64,000 nucleotides of DNA from Listeria immobilis. Its GTDB lineage: Bacteria > Bacillota > Bacilli > Lactobacillales > Listeriaceae. A model generated the notes under the pieces. That model was not told the DNA's origin. It saw only the letters and a program-made list of their open reading frames with translations, and made no database searches. How positions within the stretch are numbered: the stretch's first letter is position 1; each line of letters begins with the position of its first letter. Positions 30,224 through 40,742 of the stretch are shown in pieces. The DNA is taken from assembly GCF_014322765.1 (NCBI RefSeq), contig NZ_JAASTZ010000004.1, positions 1 to 64,000 of the forward strand, in the 5' to 3' direction. The position numbers and the translations under genes are program-made.

Positions 30224-31024
30224 TTATTTACCGCCAAATAATTGCTTTAAACGAGCAAAAAATCCAGGTTTTTTCGCTTCAATGGACATTAATGGAATAG
30301 ATTCACCAAGAATACGACGAGCAATATTTCGGTAACCTTGTGAAGCTCGATTATTAGGTAACATAGCAACTGGATCACCACTATTAGATGAACGAATAAC
30401 CTCATCATCATCAATTATAATGCCTAACAATTCAATAGATAAATGAGTGGTAATTTCATCAATATCCATGACATCCCCATTCATCATCATTTGTGTACGA
30501 ATACGATTAATAATGAGTTTTGGTGGTTCAATATCCTCTTTTTCCAGCAAGCCAATAATTCTATCTGCATCACGTACAGCAGAAATTTCTGGGGTCGTAA
30601 CAACAATAGCTTTATCAGCTCCAGCAACCGCATTTTTATACCCAGTTTCAATTCCTGCTGGGCAATCAATTAGAATAAAATCATATTCTGGACGTAACTG
30701 GTTAATTAAATCTACCATCTGTTCTGCCGAAACCGCATTTTTATCTGTAGTTTGTGCTGCAGGAAGTAAGAATAATAAATCATCAAACCGCTTATCTTTT
30801 ATCATTGCTTGATGAATTTTACAACGCCCTTCAACTACATCTACTAAATCATATATAATTCGATTTTCAAGACCTAAAACAACATCTAAATTGCGCAGGC
30901 CGATATCCATATCAATCAAACACACTTTCTTCCCTTGAAGAGCAAGTGCCGTTCCTAAGTTAGCAGTTGAAGTCGTTTTTCCTACTCCACCTTTCCCAGA
31001 AGTAATGACTATAGCTTCTCCCAT
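30224..31024 (-). CDS. minD: Septum-site determining ATPase MinD
   Basis: A 266-residue ParA-type ATPase that brings MinC to the membrane to block division near the poles. The deviant Walker A GKGGVGKTTS (10-19), switch region IDCPAG (about 120) and the C-terminal amphipathic membrane-targeting helix (KKPGFFARLKQLF, last 17 residues) are intact. It directly follows minC (2 bases between). No minE is present here, as usual for Firmicutes. Confidence 0.97.
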   Translation of the reverse strand: MGEAIVITSGKGGVGKTTSTANLGTALALQGKKVCLIDMDIGLRNLDVVLGLENRIIYDLVDVVEGRCKIHQAMIKDKRFDDLLFLLPAAQTTDKNAVSAEQMVDLINQLRPEYDFILIDCPAGIETGYKNAVAGADKAIVVTTPEISAVRDADRIIGLLEKEDIEPPKLIINRIRTQMMMNGDVMDIDEITTHLSIELLGIIIDDDEVIRSSNSGDPVAMLPNNRASQGYRNIARRILGESIPLMSIEAKKPGFFARLKQLFGGK

Positions 31025-31026
31025 GT

Positions 31027-31704
31027 TTAACGCCCTCCTTGAAAATTAGAAATTTCAGGTCTAATTTTTCTTATCTTATGTATCTCATCAATGACAATTT
31101 CTCCAGAATTATCTACAAATGCTGAAAATAAATCTGTATCTTGAACTTCTTTATATTCTTCATTATCAAATCCATATACTTTATCAGCAATTCTAACTTG
31201 TGATGGATAAAGAAATTTTCCAGCTACAATCGCATTTTTATCTCCTTCAAAGCCAGCATGAATAATTCCTTTAATATTACCCAAAACAAAAACATTACCA
31301 TTTGAACGAACTTGTCCACCAGGATTAATATCACCAATTAGCAGGAAATCACCAGGTACTTGAATAACTTGACCAGAGCGAATAATAGTTGCCATCGAGA
31401 AGATTTGGTCGCGCTCTTTCCATTTTTTGGCATCATCCTTAGACATTACATTACTATAAAATGCACTAATTTTCATTTGACTATTATTATGAATGATAGT
31501 TGATATTTCCATTTCTTCATCCTCTGTGAACAGACGGTTACCAATTTGTACTTGTACCTCTAACTTTTCACCAGAGTATGGGTTTTGCTTTTTATCAGCT
31601 AGTAATTGCGATAATTCTTGTTGCAACTCAAGAAAACTCGCTTTATCACTAAGGAAAATACTAATGCCATCTTTTGTGCCTTTAATTTGTACGTTCTTCT
31701 TCAT
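31027..31704 (-). CDS. minC: Septum-site determining protein MinC
   Basis: A 225-residue FtsZ assembly inhibitor. The N-terminal domain spans about 1-100; the C-terminal beta-helical dimerisation and MinD-binding domain (about 105-210) has the family motif SGQVIQVPGDFLLIGDINPGG-like run at 112-132 (RSGQ...VPGD...GDINPGGQVRS) and FVLGNIKGIIHAG. It is expressed with minD from a candidate promoter at 31743-31771. Confidence 0.94.
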   Translation of the reverse strand: MKKNVQIKGTKDGISIFLSDKASFLELQQELSQLLADKKQNPYSGEKLEVQVQIGNRLFTEDEEMEISTIIHNNSQMKISAFYSNVMSKDDAKKWKERDQIFSMATIIRSGQVIQVPGDFLLIGDINPGGQVRSNGNVFVLGNIKGIIHAGFEGDKNAIVAGKFLYPSQVRIADKVYGFDNEEYKEVQDTDLFSAFVDNSGEIVIDEIHKIRKIRPEISNFQGGR

Positions 31705-31742
31705 ATACTACTTCACCCCGCAACATTTATACTCTAGTCTTT

Positions 31743-31771
31743 AGTATACACTAACTCAAATTAAATGATAA
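31743..31771 (-). promoter_or_regulatory. Candidate minCD promoter
   Basis: TTATCA (31771-31766), a 17-bp spacer and TATACT (31748-31743) lie between the mreD terminator and minC, so minCD need not depend on mreBCD transcription. Confidence 0.55.
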
Positions 31772-31789
31772 TAAAAAAAGACTTTTTCT

Positions 31790-31864
31790 GAAAAAAACAG
31801 CTTGAATCGCAAACCATGAAAAGAGCTTTCACAGTGATACTTTTTCAAGTAATAGCGGATTCAA
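31790..31864 (-). terminator. Long nested hairpin terminator after mreD
   Basis: TTGAATCCGC (31864-31855) pairs with GCGATTCAA (31810-31802) across about 44 bases that contain a second stem (TGAAAAAG / CTTTTCA). A seven-base T-run follows on the minus strand. Unusually long for an intrinsic terminator. Confidence 0.65.
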
Positions 31865-31881
31865 ACTGCTAATATAGTAAA

Positions 31882-32403
31882 TCATTGCTCCGATTTAACC
31901 AGTCGACTTAAGAAAAGACGGAATGGATAAAAAACGATTAAAAAGAAAGCCAAATTAAATAAAATCGTTGTCCATAAACGCTGATCAATAAAAATCGGAA
32001 TACTCATTGTTGTTGAACCAATTAAATAATAAAACGCATAAACCAGACTTTCGGTAAGAATAACATTAAAAATAGCTATTAAACCAACGAGGAAAACATT
32101 ATTTTGCAATACTTTCATAAATTTATCCGTGATATACACGGTAAAAGGAAAAATAGCAAAATAAATCCCCATAATGCCAGTGTAATATATATCAAATAAT
32201 ATCCCCAAAATAAATGCATATACTAAAGTAGTATTACGTTTATAAAAGCAAGTCATTATCGTTAACATAACAAGTAAGAAATGCGGGATAAAAAGATGTT
32301 TATCTGTAAAAAGGCTGTTAGCAAATTGAAGACTTAAGACGCCCTCTAGTATAAAGGCGCCAACCAGAATTGCAGGGAGAGCAATATATTTCTTTAAATT
32401 CAT
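31882..32403 (-). CDS. mreD: Rod-shape determining protein MreD
   Basis: A 173-residue membrane protein with about five to six helices, part of the elongasome that links MreB filaments to cell-wall synthesis. Sequence conservation in this family is low; identity rests on size, hydrophobic profile, the motif GILFDIYYTGIMG (about 67-79, compare GLLxDixyxgxlG) and position directly after mreC, three bases away. Confidence 0.92.
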   Translation of the reverse strand: MNLKKYIALPAILVGAFILEGVLSLQFANSLFTDKHLFIPHFLLVMLTIMTCFYKRNTTLVYAFILGILFDIYYTGIMGIYFAIFPFTVYITDKFMKVLQNNVFLVGLIAIFNVILTESLVYAFYYLIGSTTMSIPIFIDQRLWTTILFNLAFFLIVFYPFRLFLSRLVKSEQ

Positions 32404-32406
32404 ATA

Positions 32407-33294
32407 TTACTCTCCTCCAGTCGTGTCGGAGCTAGTTGAGTCGTCCACTGAAGTCCCTGTCTCTGCTGAGCGTTTCAAAACAGTAACATGATTTAAATCA
32501 TAAATATCGGCACCTGGATTAATGTAAGCCGTTTGCGATAATCCCATTTTATCGGTTTCCACTTTGTCGATTGTGCCAATAAAAATACCAGCTGGGAATT
32601 TCCCACCAAGTCCAGAAGTAACTACCTTCTGTCCTTTTTTAAATTTCATATCATATGGTAATTGTTTTAATTCAAGCAACTTAGAATCACTATCATAACC
32701 ATTGATAATTCCATAAGCGTTTTCCGACCCCTGTACTTTAGCAGAAACACGATTTTTCACATCTGATGAAGTTAATAACTCAACGGTAGCTGATTTAGCA
32801 CCAGTAGTCGTAACTTTACCAATAAGTCCTTTTGGTGTTATTACTGCCATATCTGGTTTCACTCCATCACTAGAACCTTTATCAATTTCTACTTGATCAT
32901 TCCAATTGGTTGGGTTTCTAGAAATAACCGAAGCGCTAACTGGATCATAGTCACGAATGCTTTCAGTAATATCAAGATTTTCTTTTAAGTCTTTATTCTC
33001 TTCTTTTAAGTCTGCAACTTCACTTTCAAGTTGTGCCAATTCTTCTAAACGTTCTTTCAGATGTTGATTTTCAGTGTAAGTATTTTTCAAGTCTGCAACT
33101 CCACCAAATACACCTGAGACAAATGAAGTAGGCTTAGCTACCATATTTTCACCAAATCCAACAACATCTTTCACAAATTGTTCCGGCCACGAAGCATTCT
33201 CACGATCACGTAAAGAAAAACCAACTAGCGCAACAAGAACAATAATAGATATTAACAAGATAATCAAACGTTTATTCAGAAAAAATTGTGGCAT
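32407..33294 (-). CDS. mreC: Rod-shape determining protein MreC
   Basis: A 295-residue bitopic protein with an N-terminal membrane helix (about 9-28), a coiled coil (about 70-115, LKERLEELAQLESEVADL) and an extracellular beta domain with SRNPTNWNDQVEIDKGS near 125 and TSGLGGKFPAGIFIG near 228. It connects MreB and MreD with the penicillin-binding and RodA machinery. The acidic/Ser-Thr tail (last 20 residues) is low complexity. Confidence 0.95.
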   Translation of the reverse strand: MPQFFLNKRLIILLISIIVLVALVGFSLRDRENASWPEQFVKDVVGFGENMVAKPTSFVSGVFGGVADLKNTYTENQHLKERLEELAQLESEVADLKEENKDLKENLDITESIRDYDPVSASVISRNPTNWNDQVEIDKGSSDGVKPDMAVITPKGLIGKVTTTGAKSATVELLTSSDVKNRVSAKVQGSENAYGIINGYDSDSKLLELKQLPYDMKFKKGQKVVTSGLGGKFPAGIFIGTIDKVETDKMGLSQTAYINPGADIYDLNHVTVLKRSAETGTSVDDSTSSDTTGGE

Positions 33295-33379
33295 AACGAC
33301 ACCTCATCTCGTTAGTACTCTTTTTTCATTTTTTGGAAACTAATTCATCTTGTTATATGACTTAAATGAGTGTGTTCAT

Positions 33380-34393
33380 TTAGTTCATTTTTTTTCGTTT
33401 ATACATATCCATATTTTCCAAAGCTTTACCAGTACCAATTGCAACACAATCCAGTGGTTCTTCTGCAATAATAACAGGCATTTTTGTTTCTTCAGAAATA
33501 ACAGTATCTAAGTTACGTAACAATGCACCACCACCAGTAAGGACAATCCCTTTATCCATAATATCTGCAGAAAGCTCAGGTGGTGTATTTTCAAGTGTCC
33601 CTTTAACAGCATCAATAATTGCTGCAACAGTATCTGCTAAAGCTTCACTGATTTCTTCCGGAGTAACTTCAATTGTTTTTGGTAATCCTGTTACTAAATC
33701 ACGACCACGAATGCTAAATGGCGATAAATCTAACCCTTTTGGACTAGCAGAACCGATTTCCATTTTAATAGCTTCCGCAGTACGATCACCAATTAAAAGA
33801 TTATATTTTTTACGAATATAGTTAATAATAACTTCATCTAAATCGTCTCCAGCAGTTCGTACAGAGCGACTAGTTACAATTCCACCTAATGAAATTACTG
33901 CAACTTCTGTAGTTCCACCACCGATATCAACGACCATACTTCCTGTTGGCTCTCCTACTGGAAGACCAGCACCAATAGCTGCGGCAAAAGGCTCTTCAAT
34001 TGTAAATGCATCTTTAGCTCCTGCTTGACGAGTGGCATCAATTACTGCACGCTTTTCAACACCAGTAATTCCAGATGGTACACATATCATAACACGTGGT
34101 TTACTAGCATTAACGCTTTTACCAGCTTTTTGTATGTAGTACTTCATCATTGCCGCCGTTGTATCATAATCAGCAATAACTCCATCTTTCATAGGTCGAA
34201 TTGCAACAATATTCCCTGGAGTTCTCCCAATCATATTCTTTGCATCACTACCAACTGCAACAATTTCTTGTGTATCTTTTTTCATAGCAACAACAGAAGG
34301 CTCACGAAGGACGATACCCTTTCCCTTCATATAGACAAGTGTGTTCGCAGTTCCTAAGTCAATTCCAATATCTTTATTACCAAATCCAAACAT
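33380..34393 (-). CDS. mreB: Cell-shape actin homologue MreB
   Basis: A 337-residue actin-like ATPase that forms membrane-attached filaments guiding lateral wall synthesis. Phosphate loops [13 protein letters not shown] (about 9-21) and [12 protein letters not shown] (about 158-169), plus the adenosine motif [10 protein letters not shown] (about 287), are intact. First gene of mreBCD; the 420-base gap before it holds its candidate promoter. Confidence 0.97.
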   Translation of the reverse strand: MFGFGNKDIGIDLGTANTLVYMKGKGIVLREPSVVAMKKDTQEIVAVGSDAKNMIGRTPGNIVAIRPMKDGVIADYDTTAAMMKYYIQKAGKSVNASKPRVMICVPSGITGVEKRAVIDATRQAGAKDAFTIEEPFAAAIGAGLPVGEPTGSMVVDIGGGTTEVAVISLGGIVTSRSVRTAGDDLDEVIINYIRKKYNLLIGDRTAEAIKMEIGSASPKGLDLSPFSIRGRDLVTGLPKTIEVTPEEISEALADTVAAIIDAVKGTLENTPPELSADIMDKGIVLTGGGALLRNLDTVISEETKMPVIIAEEPLDCVAIGTGKALENMDMYKRKKMN

Positions 34394-34813
34394 CTGTATT
34401 CTCCTTTTCCTTCGTAATATTCTACAGGATACATTAAGTTTCCTTATTCATCCATTAAATTAATGTTACCTTATCCCTTTGTGTCAATGTTTCTATCTAA
34501 CACATAAACAACCATCTTATTATAACATAACTAAGACTATCAGACATTAATTTTTCATTAGAAGGAAAAATTTTTAACTTTTCTTTAAAAATCATGTAAT
34601 AGTTCTGTATTTTATTGCTATAACGTGTGAAATGAAACAATATTTTCCTATACAAAGATATATTGAACATAAACTTACTCGCTATAACTTAAAAGACATA
34701 AATATTATATATGACAGCTTTTCGACAAATAAGCTATTCCAATAACTTCTAACTAATAACTTAATCATAGACTAAAAAAATATCTGTGAATATTTTGTGA
34801 CTAGTTGTATTTT
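34394..34813 (-). other. AT-rich intergenic region between radC and mreB
   Basis: No credible coding frame is present. It contains a candidate extended -10 TGTTATAAT at 34527-34519 about 125 bases before mreB, and near radC a weak AT-only stem, AAATAT-TCACAG-ATATTT followed by T's (about 34795-34778), that may terminate radC. The middle (34560-34770) is very AT-rich with no clear structure. At 420 bases it is long for this compact region. Confidence 0.6.
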
Positions 34814-35488
34814 TTAGAAATAGCCTTTCTCCTTTAAACTTATATATTTATTTTTCCCAATAATAATATGGTCTAGTAGTGTGATTCCGATAATATTACC
34901 AGCTTCTACCAATCTTTTAGTTACAAGTAAATCTTCACTTGATGGAGTTGGATCACCTGAAGGATGGTTATGAAAACACATAATAGATGCAGCAGATTTT
35001 CTTAGTGCCAATCTAAACACTTCTCTAGGGTGAACAATAGAAGCATTCAGTCCACCAACGAAAATTGTTTGTCTAAACAGCACCTGATTTTTAGTATTTA
35101 GAAACATACAGTGAAAATGTTCTTGGAAAAGAAAAGCTAACTCAGGCATAACTAATTTTGCGGCATCATCTGGACATCTTATTATAATTTCTTCACGCTC
35201 GGTTACAAGGCTAATCCGCTTGCCTAATTCCACTGCGGCCATAATTTTAGAAGCTTTCGCAATCCCAATTCCATTGATTAGTTGAAATTCTTCCAACGAA
35301 GCATATTGCATTTCAGCTACATGTTTGAATTTCATTAAAATCCGATTAGCTATTGTTAACACCGACTCCGTTTTCGTACCTGTTTCAATGATAATAGCGA
35401 CTAATTCTGAAGTAGATAACGCCTCTATTCCATAATTTTGCAACTTTTCTCGTGGTCTCTCGTTTTCCAAAAGTTCGCTGGTTAACAT
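34814..35488 (-). CDS. radC: RadC-family JAMM/MPN+ protein
   Basis: A 224-residue protein with an N-terminal helix-hairpin-helix region (about 40-80, [21 protein letters not shown]) and a C-terminal JAMM metalloprotease-like domain carrying the HxH-x-D signature [14 protein letters not shown] (about 172-185). The family was named for DNA repair, but that role is doubtful and its function is unresolved. It lies between comC and mreB, as in Bacillus. Confidence 0.92.
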   Translation of the reverse strand: MLTSELLENERPREKLQNYGIEALSTSELVAIIIETGTKTESVLTIANRILMKFKHVAEMQYASLEEFQLINGIGIAKASKIMAAVELGKRISLVTEREEIIIRCPDDAAKLVMPELAFLFQEHFHCMFLNTKNQVLFRQTIFVGGLNASIVHPREVFRLALRKSAASIMCFHNHPSGDPTPSSEDLLVTKRLVEAGNIIGITLLDHIIIGKNKYISLKEKGYF

Positions 35489-35500
35489 TAAATCCCCTCC

Positions 35501-36211
35501 TTATTTCATCAATATACTAACTATGATAAAAGATATAAATATAAATGGAACGAACGGAACTTGTCTATTTTTCTTGATTTTCTTAAGAGCAACTGCAATT
35601 AATAAAATAATTGTTCCAGCTAAAATAGCCAAAAAGAATATATAGTAACCCATTTTAAAACCTAAAAATGAACTTAAAATAATAAATAATTTAATATCCC
35701 CTAATCCAATCCCTTTTCGAAAAACGAAGAAGAATAGTAAATAAAAAATAGTACTCATTAAAATAGAACGAGTTAAGACAAATAGTGGCTGCTGAAATAA
35801 AAAATATATAAACAATATAATTACACTAAACAAAATGATTATAGCGTTAGGAACATACATGTACAAAATGTCTGTTATAAAGAAAAAGGCTAAAAAGTAG
35901 TAGCAAATTCCACAAATAAAAAAATAATAAGAAAAGGAGAATTCATGATATAGAACCAGTATATAAATTGGTGTAAGTACTTCCAACAAAAAATAGCTGA
36001 TAGGAATAGCGGTTTTACAGCAACTGGATACCCCTTTCAAAAACAAAAATGAATAAATTGGTATTATTTGATGAAATGGTAAGTTTTTTTTGCAATTATT
36101 ACATTCAGAAAAGCGAAATAAAAAGGGTCTATTAATTGGTATACATTCCGCTGCAACTTGGATAAAAGAAATAAAAATAGCGCTATAAACAATAAGCAAG
36201 AAATAAATCAT
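35501..36211 (-). CDS. comC: Type IV prepilin peptidase ComC
   Basis: A 236-residue membrane aspartic peptidase that processes ComG pseudopilins of the competence apparatus. The two catalytic aspartates are in FITDILYMYVPN (Asp114) and GIGLGDIKLF (Asp172). The N-terminal cytoplasmic Cys motif is incomplete: CNNC at 37-40 is present, but the second pair appears as SSCC (62-65) instead of CxxC. ATG 36211 follows AGGAGGTGGCAG; the frame is open 18 codons upstream without a ribosome site. Located after folC, as in Bacillus. In Listeria competence genes have been tied to the ComK master regulator. Confidence 0.9.
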   Translation of the reverse strand: MIYFLLIVYSAIFISFIQVAAECIPINRPFLFRFSECNNCKKNLPFHQIIPIYSFLFLKGVSSCCKTAIPISYFLLEVLTPIYILVLYHEFSFSYYFFICGICYYFLAFFFITDILYMYVPNAIIILFSVIILFIYFLFQQPLFVLTRSILMSTIFYLLFFFVFRKGIGLGDIKLFIILSSFLGFKMGYYIFFLAILAGTIILLIAVALKKIKKNRQVPFVPFIFISFIIVSILMK

Positions 36212-36291
36212 CTGCCACCTCCTAGTTGATAAGAAAAGAGTAACAGTAATGAAATATTTTTGCACATATGGAAAATGATATTTTCAAGCAT

Positions 36292-36340
36292 TTTTTAAAA
36301 AGAAAACACCCATTTTCAATTAAAGAAAATAGGTGTTTTC
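36292..36340 (-). terminator. Terminator after folC
   Basis: AAAACACCTATTTTC and GAAAATGGGTGTTTT pair on the minus strand, followed by CTTTTTAAAAAA. It separates folC from comC. Confidence 0.88.
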
Positions 36341-36427
36341 ACCGGTTTTGAATCTATGAAAATACTTTTTTAGCTATTTGCACATTTTATTTTTCCAAAG
36401 TATACTCGTTTTATTCTAAAGCACATC

Positions 36428-37714
36428 TTATAGATTATTTAGTAAATATTTTCGTACTTCCGCTATAAAATAAAGCGACCCAGTAATAAAAAATTTAGTA
36501 TCAGTGTTGGAATTAATTATTGATGTTAACTCCTGTTGCCAGTTGCTATTCACAGAAACATTCTCTTCTTTTCCAATCTGCGTAACTTGTTCTTTTGTCA
36601 TTGCTCTAGGATAAGAAAAAGTTGTTAACAATATCTCGCAATCAGGTATGTTTTTTAAAGAATGGATCATTTCTTGATAATTTTTGTCTGCCAATATACT
36701 AACAATTACTTTCTTATGCCCAGAAAAATTTTTTATGGACCGAATAAGTGTCATCATACCTTCTGGATTGTGTGCTCCATCAAGCATAACGAATGGTTCG
36801 AATGAAATTTGCTCCATCCTCCCTGGCCAAAAAGCATTTCTTAAACCACGTTTCACTGCTTTTTCATCAATAGAAAACTCTGCAAATGTATTTAAATATT
36901 GAATTACTTTGACTGCTAATGCAGCATTATCAAATTGATGAAGTCCTTGAAGACCTATAGTAAGATTCTCCATTTTATCACCATGCAATGTTTTATATAC
37001 AGCTGTTCCTTCTTTTTGTTTCATAAAGAAATCTTTATTCAATTGTGCTACGCTAGCTTTATTTTTCAAAGCAATTTCTTCTATTGATTTTTGAGCTTCA
37101 AACTGACTAGCTCCAGATACAACTGGAATACCTAGTTTTATTATACCTGCTTTTTCACTAGCAATTTGACCTATACTATCACCAAGAAATTCCATATGAT
37201 CCATTCCAATAGTTGTAATTACAGAAACTAATGGATTTAGAATGTTAGTTGAGTCTAATCTACCACCAAGGCCAACTTCAATGATTCCAATATCAATCTT
37301 TTCATACTCTGCAAAACATAAAAACATCATGGATGTAATTATCTCAAATTCTGAAGGTGGACCATAAGTTGTTTTTTCTAATTCTTCAGCAATTGGTTTA
37401 ATTCTATTTGCTAAATCTACCATCATGTCATCACTAATTGGAACACCATTTATACTAATTCTTTCATTAAAAACTTCTATATAAGGAGATGTAAATGTTC
37501 CTGTTTTATATCCCGCTTCTTCTAAACAATTTCTAATGAAAGTCAGTGTTGAACCTTTTCCATTTGTACCTGCTATATGTATCCATTTGTTGGCTTTTTC
37601 AGGATGGTTTAATTTTTCCATTATATAATCCATTCGTGAAAGACCCGGTTTAATGCCTAAACGAAGCGTACCATGAATCCATTCTAACGCTTCTTCATAC
37701 GTCTTTAATATCAT
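36428..37714 (-). CDS. folC: Folylpolyglutamate synthase / dihydrofolate synthase
   Basis: A 428-residue Mur-ligase-like enzyme that adds glutamate to dihydropteroate and folates. P-loop GTNGKGST (49-56), the metal/omega region FTSPYIEVFNERI (about 74-86), GLGGRLDSTN (about 147-156) and the C-terminal domain DGAHNPEGM (about 312) are visible. It follows valS across an intrinsic terminator. Confidence 0.96.
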   Translation of the reverse strand: MILKTYEEALEWIHGTLRLGIKPGLSRMDYIMEKLNHPEKANKWIHIAGTNGKGSTLTFIRNCLEEAGYKTGTFTSPYIEVFNERISINGVPISDDMMVDLANRIKPIAEELEKTTYGPPSEFEIITSMMFLCFAEYEKIDIGIIEVGLGGRLDSTNILNPLVSVITTIGMDHMEFLGDSIGQIASEKAGIIKLGIPVVSGASQFEAQKSIEEIALKNKASVAQLNKDFFMKQKEGTAVYKTLHGDKMENLTIGLQGLHQFDNAALAVKVIQYLNTFAEFSIDEKAVKRGLRNAFWPGRMEQISFEPFVMLDGAHNPEGMMTLIRSIKNFSGHKKVIVSILADKNYQEMIHSLKNIPDCEILLTTFSYPRAMTKEQVTQIGKEENVSVNSNWQQELTSIINSNTDTKFFITGSLYFIAEVRKYLLNNL

Positions 37715-37730
37715 TTTAGTTAACCACCTT

Positions 37731-37767
37731 AAAAAAAGACCTTACCATACGGTTTCATGATAAGGTC
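37731..37767 (-). terminator. Terminator between valS and folC
   Basis: GACCTTATCATG and CATGGTAAGGTC arms pair around AAACCGT (minus strand), followed by TTTTTTT. Confidence 0.88.
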
Positions 37768-37777
37768 CCTTCAATTA

Positions 37778-40426
37778 TTATACTTCTTTTAGAGTTTCAA
37801 TTCGTTCAAGTACAGATGCTTTTTTCTCAAGATAGTCTTTTTCCTTTATACGTTCTTCAGCAACTACGCTTTCAGGAGCTTTACTAATAAATCGCTCATT
37901 ATTAAGTTTTCCTTGTACTCGTTTCACTTCTTTGTCCCATTTTTCCAGTTCTTTTTGAAGACGAGCAATTTCTACTTCTAAATCAATTAATGCCTCAAGC
38001 GGAATAAATATTTCTGCTCCTGAAACGACTGCTGTCATCGCAGTTTTCGAAGGTGTAATATCAAACGAAATCGTCACTTGTTCTGGATTACAAAAACGTT
38101 CAATATATGAAATATTTTGTTCAAGAATTTCTTTATACATGTCGTTTTTAGGTTTCATTTCTAACACAATTTTCTTACTAAGTGGTGTATTCACTTCTGC
38201 ACGAATATTTCGCACTGCACGAATCACTTCAACAAGCATTTGCATAGATGTAGACGCTTTTGAATCTATCTGACTCTCATTTACTTTTGGCCATGCAGAA
38301 ATAGTGATGGACTCCCCTTCGTGTGGTAAGTTTTGCCAGATTTCTTCCGTTACAAATGGCATGAATGGGTGTAAAAGTTGCATTGTTACATTTAAAGAAT
38401 GTGCTAGTACAGAACGAGTGGTTTGTTTAGCAACTTCATCTTCACCGTATAAAGAAATTTTAGCAATTTCGATATACCAATCACAAAAGTCATCCCAAAT
38501 GAAGTTATACAATGTTCTACCTACTTCACCAAATTCATATTTTTCACCTAAAGCAGTAACAGACTGGATAGTTTCATTAAGTCTTGTCAAAATCCATTTG
38601 TCACTAACCTCTGTAACGTTAGTTAAATCAATCTCGCTATATTTCATATCATTTAGGTTCATTAATACAAAACGAGATGCATTCCAAATTTTGTTAATGA
38701 AGTTCCAAGTGGATTCTACTTTTTCAAAACTGAATTTCAAATCTTGACCTGGAGAAGAACCTGTTGCAAGTGTATATCTTAATGAATCTGCACCATATTT
38801 ATCAATAACTTCAATTGGATCTACTCCGTTGCCAAGTGATTTAGACATTTTCCGTCCTTCTGAATCACGTACTAGCCCATGGATTAATGTATCTTGGAAT
38901 GGTCTCTCTCCGGTGAATTCAACTGATTGAAAAATCATTCTAGAAACCCAGAAAAAGATGATATCATAACCTGTTACTAATGTATTTGTTGGGAAAAAGT
39001 GTTTATAATCTGGATTTTCTGTATCAGGCCAGCCCATAGTAGAAAATGGCCATAACGCTGAGCTAAACCATGTATCTAACACATCTTCATCTTGTTCCCA
39101 TTCTGAAATATTTTCTGGTGCTTTTTCACCAACATATATTTCACCTGTTTCTTTATGATACCACGCTGGAATTCTATGTCCCCACCACAATTGACGTGAA
39201 ATGCACCAATCATGAATGTTATCCATCCAAGTTTCATAGGTTTTTTCAAATCTTGCAGGCACAAAATTCACCTTATCTTCTGTTTTTTGGAGTGCAAGAG
39301 CTTCAGAAGCAAGTGGCTCCATTTTAACAAACCATTGTAAGGATAAATAAGGTTCTACAACTGCACCTGTTCTTTCAGAATGACCAACAGAATGAAGATG
39401 AGGCTCTTGCTTAATGAACAATCCTAAATCTTTAAAATCTTGGATAATTGCTTTTCGAGCTATAAATCTGTCTAATCCATCATATTTCCCAGCATTTTCG
39501 TTCATTGTGCCATCTTCATGCATTACTATGATACGTGGCAAATCGTGTCGGTTTCCTACTTCAAAATCATTTGGATCATGAGCAGGTGTAATTTTAACAG
39601 CACCAGAACCAAATTCTCTTTCAACATATTCATCAGCTACTATTGGAATTTCTCTATTCATAACAGGTAGCATGATTGTTTTACCAATTAAATGTTGGTA
39701 TCTCTCATCTCTTGGATGTACAGCAACTGCAGTATCACCAGGAATAGTTTCTGGTCGTGTTGTAGCAACTTCTAAATAACCTGAACCATCTGTAAGTGGA
39801 TATTTCAAATGATAAAAACTTCCTTCAATATCTTTATGAATAACTTCGATGTCAGAAAGTGCTGTTTTTGCTTCTGGATCCCAATTTATAATATATTGTC
39901 CACGGTAAATAAGACCTTTATTATATAATTTCACAAATACTTTTTTTACTGCTTCGGATAAACCGTCATCTAATGTAAATCGTTCTCTTGAATAATCTAA
40001 GCCAAGACCAAGTTTTTCCCATTGTTCGCGGATGAAAGCAGCATATTCTTCTTTCCACTCCCAAGTTTTATCGATAAAATTTTCGCGACCTAAATCATAG
40101 CGAGAAATATTTTCTTCCTTTAATTTTGCTTCAACTTTTGCTTGAGTTGCAATACCTGCATGGTCCATTCCAGGCAGATATAAAGTATCGAAGCCTTGCA
40201 TTCGTTTCATTCGCGTAATAATATCTTGAAGCGTTGTGTCCCAAGCATGCCCTAAGTGGAGTTTTCCTGTTACATTGGGTGGTGGAATAACAACACTATA
40301 TGGTTTCTTTTCAGTATTTCCTTCTGCTTTAAAAAATTCTTTTTCAATCCACCATTTATATTTACCAGCTTCTACATTACTTGGCTCATATTTAGTTGGC
40401 ATATTTATTTCATTTTGTTCTGTCAT
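37778..40426 (-). CDS. valS: Valyl-tRNA synthetase
   Basis: A class I synthetase of 882 residues that charges tRNA-Val. The HIGH motif appears as [10 protein letters not shown] (51-60), the KMSKS motif as [11 protein letters not shown] (about 525), with the CP1 editing domain between ([13 protein letters not shown] about 225) and the C-terminal coiled coil typical of ValRS (about 810-882, [19 protein letters not shown]). Regulated by the T-box leader upstream. It follows hemL directly; spoVID and ysxE, which separate these genes in B. subtilis, are absent. Confidence 0.97.
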   Translation of the reverse strand: MTEQNEINMPTKYEPSNVEAGKYKWWIEKEFFKAEGNTEKKPYSVVIPPPNVTGKLHLGHAWDTTLQDIITRMKRMQGFDTLYLPGMDHAGIATQAKVEAKLKEENISRYDLGRENFIDKTWEWKEEYAAFIREQWEKLGLGLDYSRERFTLDDGLSEAVKKVFVKLYNKGLIYRGQYIINWDPEAKTALSDIEVIHKDIEGSFYHLKYPLTDGSGYLEVATTRPETIPGDTAVAVHPRDERYQHLIGKTIMLPVMNREIPIVADEYVEREFGSGAVKITPAHDPNDFEVGNRHDLPRIIVMHEDGTMNENAGKYDGLDRFIARKAIIQDFKDLGLFIKQEPHLHSVGHSERTGAVVEPYLSLQWFVKMEPLASEALALQKTEDKVNFVPARFEKTYETWMDNIHDWCISRQLWWGHRIPAWYHKETGEIYVGEKAPENISEWEQDEDVLDTWFSSALWPFSTMGWPDTENPDYKHFFPTNTLVTGYDIIFFWVSRMIFQSVEFTGERPFQDTLIHGLVRDSEGRKMSKSLGNGVDPIEVIDKYGADSLRYTLATGSSPGQDLKFSFEKVESTWNFINKIWNASRFVLMNLNDMKYSEIDLTNVTEVSDKWILTRLNETIQSVTALGEKYEFGEVGRTLYNFIWDDFCDWYIEIAKISLYGEDEVAKQTTRSVLAHSLNVTMQLLHPFMPFVTEEIWQNLPHEGESITISAWPKVNESQIDSKASTSMQMLVEVIRAVRNIRAEVNTPLSKKIVLEMKPKNDMYKEILEQNISYIERFCNPEQVTISFDITPSKTAMTAVVSGAEIFIPLEALIDLEVEIARLQKELEKWDKEVKRVQGKLNNERFISKAPESVVAEERIKEKDYLEKKASVLERIETLKEV

Positions 40427-40451
40427 AACGATTCCTCCCTATTTAAGCAAA

Positions 40452-40692
40452 ATAAAAAACTCCCTTCATCCTAATAAAAGGACGAAAAGAGTATTATTCG
40501 CGGTACCACCTTTTTACCTACAGAAAAATGTAGGCACTTCATTGTGTTAACGATAGAGATTATCTACCGGTTGTTCCCTACTACTCTTTCAGGAAAACTG
40601 CTCCAAGGCTACCTTCAGATACTATTTTTGAAAGCTCACACCAACCGCTTTCTCTCTTTGAAAAATAAATACCTTACTCTTCCTCTTCATCG
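40452..40692 (-). promoter_or_regulatory. T-box riboswitch leader of valS
   Basis: The T-box core AAAGGTGGTACCGCG ends at about 40498. The terminator follows (ACTC...CGTCC-TTTTATTA-GGATG...GGAGT, then TTTTTT, 40492-40452). In stem I the specifier zone CTGAAGGTAGCC carries the Val codon GTA at 40612-40610, consistent with the downstream gene. Confidence 0.93.
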
Positions 40693-40698
40693 CATTTA

Positions 40699-40727
40699 GT
40701 TTTATTTACTAAAAATAATTTTAACAA
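40699..40727 (-). promoter_or_regulatory. Candidate valS promoter
   Basis: TTGTTA (40727-40722), 17 bp and TAAAAC (40704-40699), just upstream of the T-box and just past the hemL stop. The -10 is weak. Confidence 0.4.
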
Positions 40728-40742
40728 ATCTTCCTAGTTTCG

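Noticed and set aside
30447-30812. 121-residue frame opposite minD
   Set aside because: Antisense to a strongly conserved ATPase; no start signals. Same reasoning for 11331-11651, 44216-44581 and 55117-55578.
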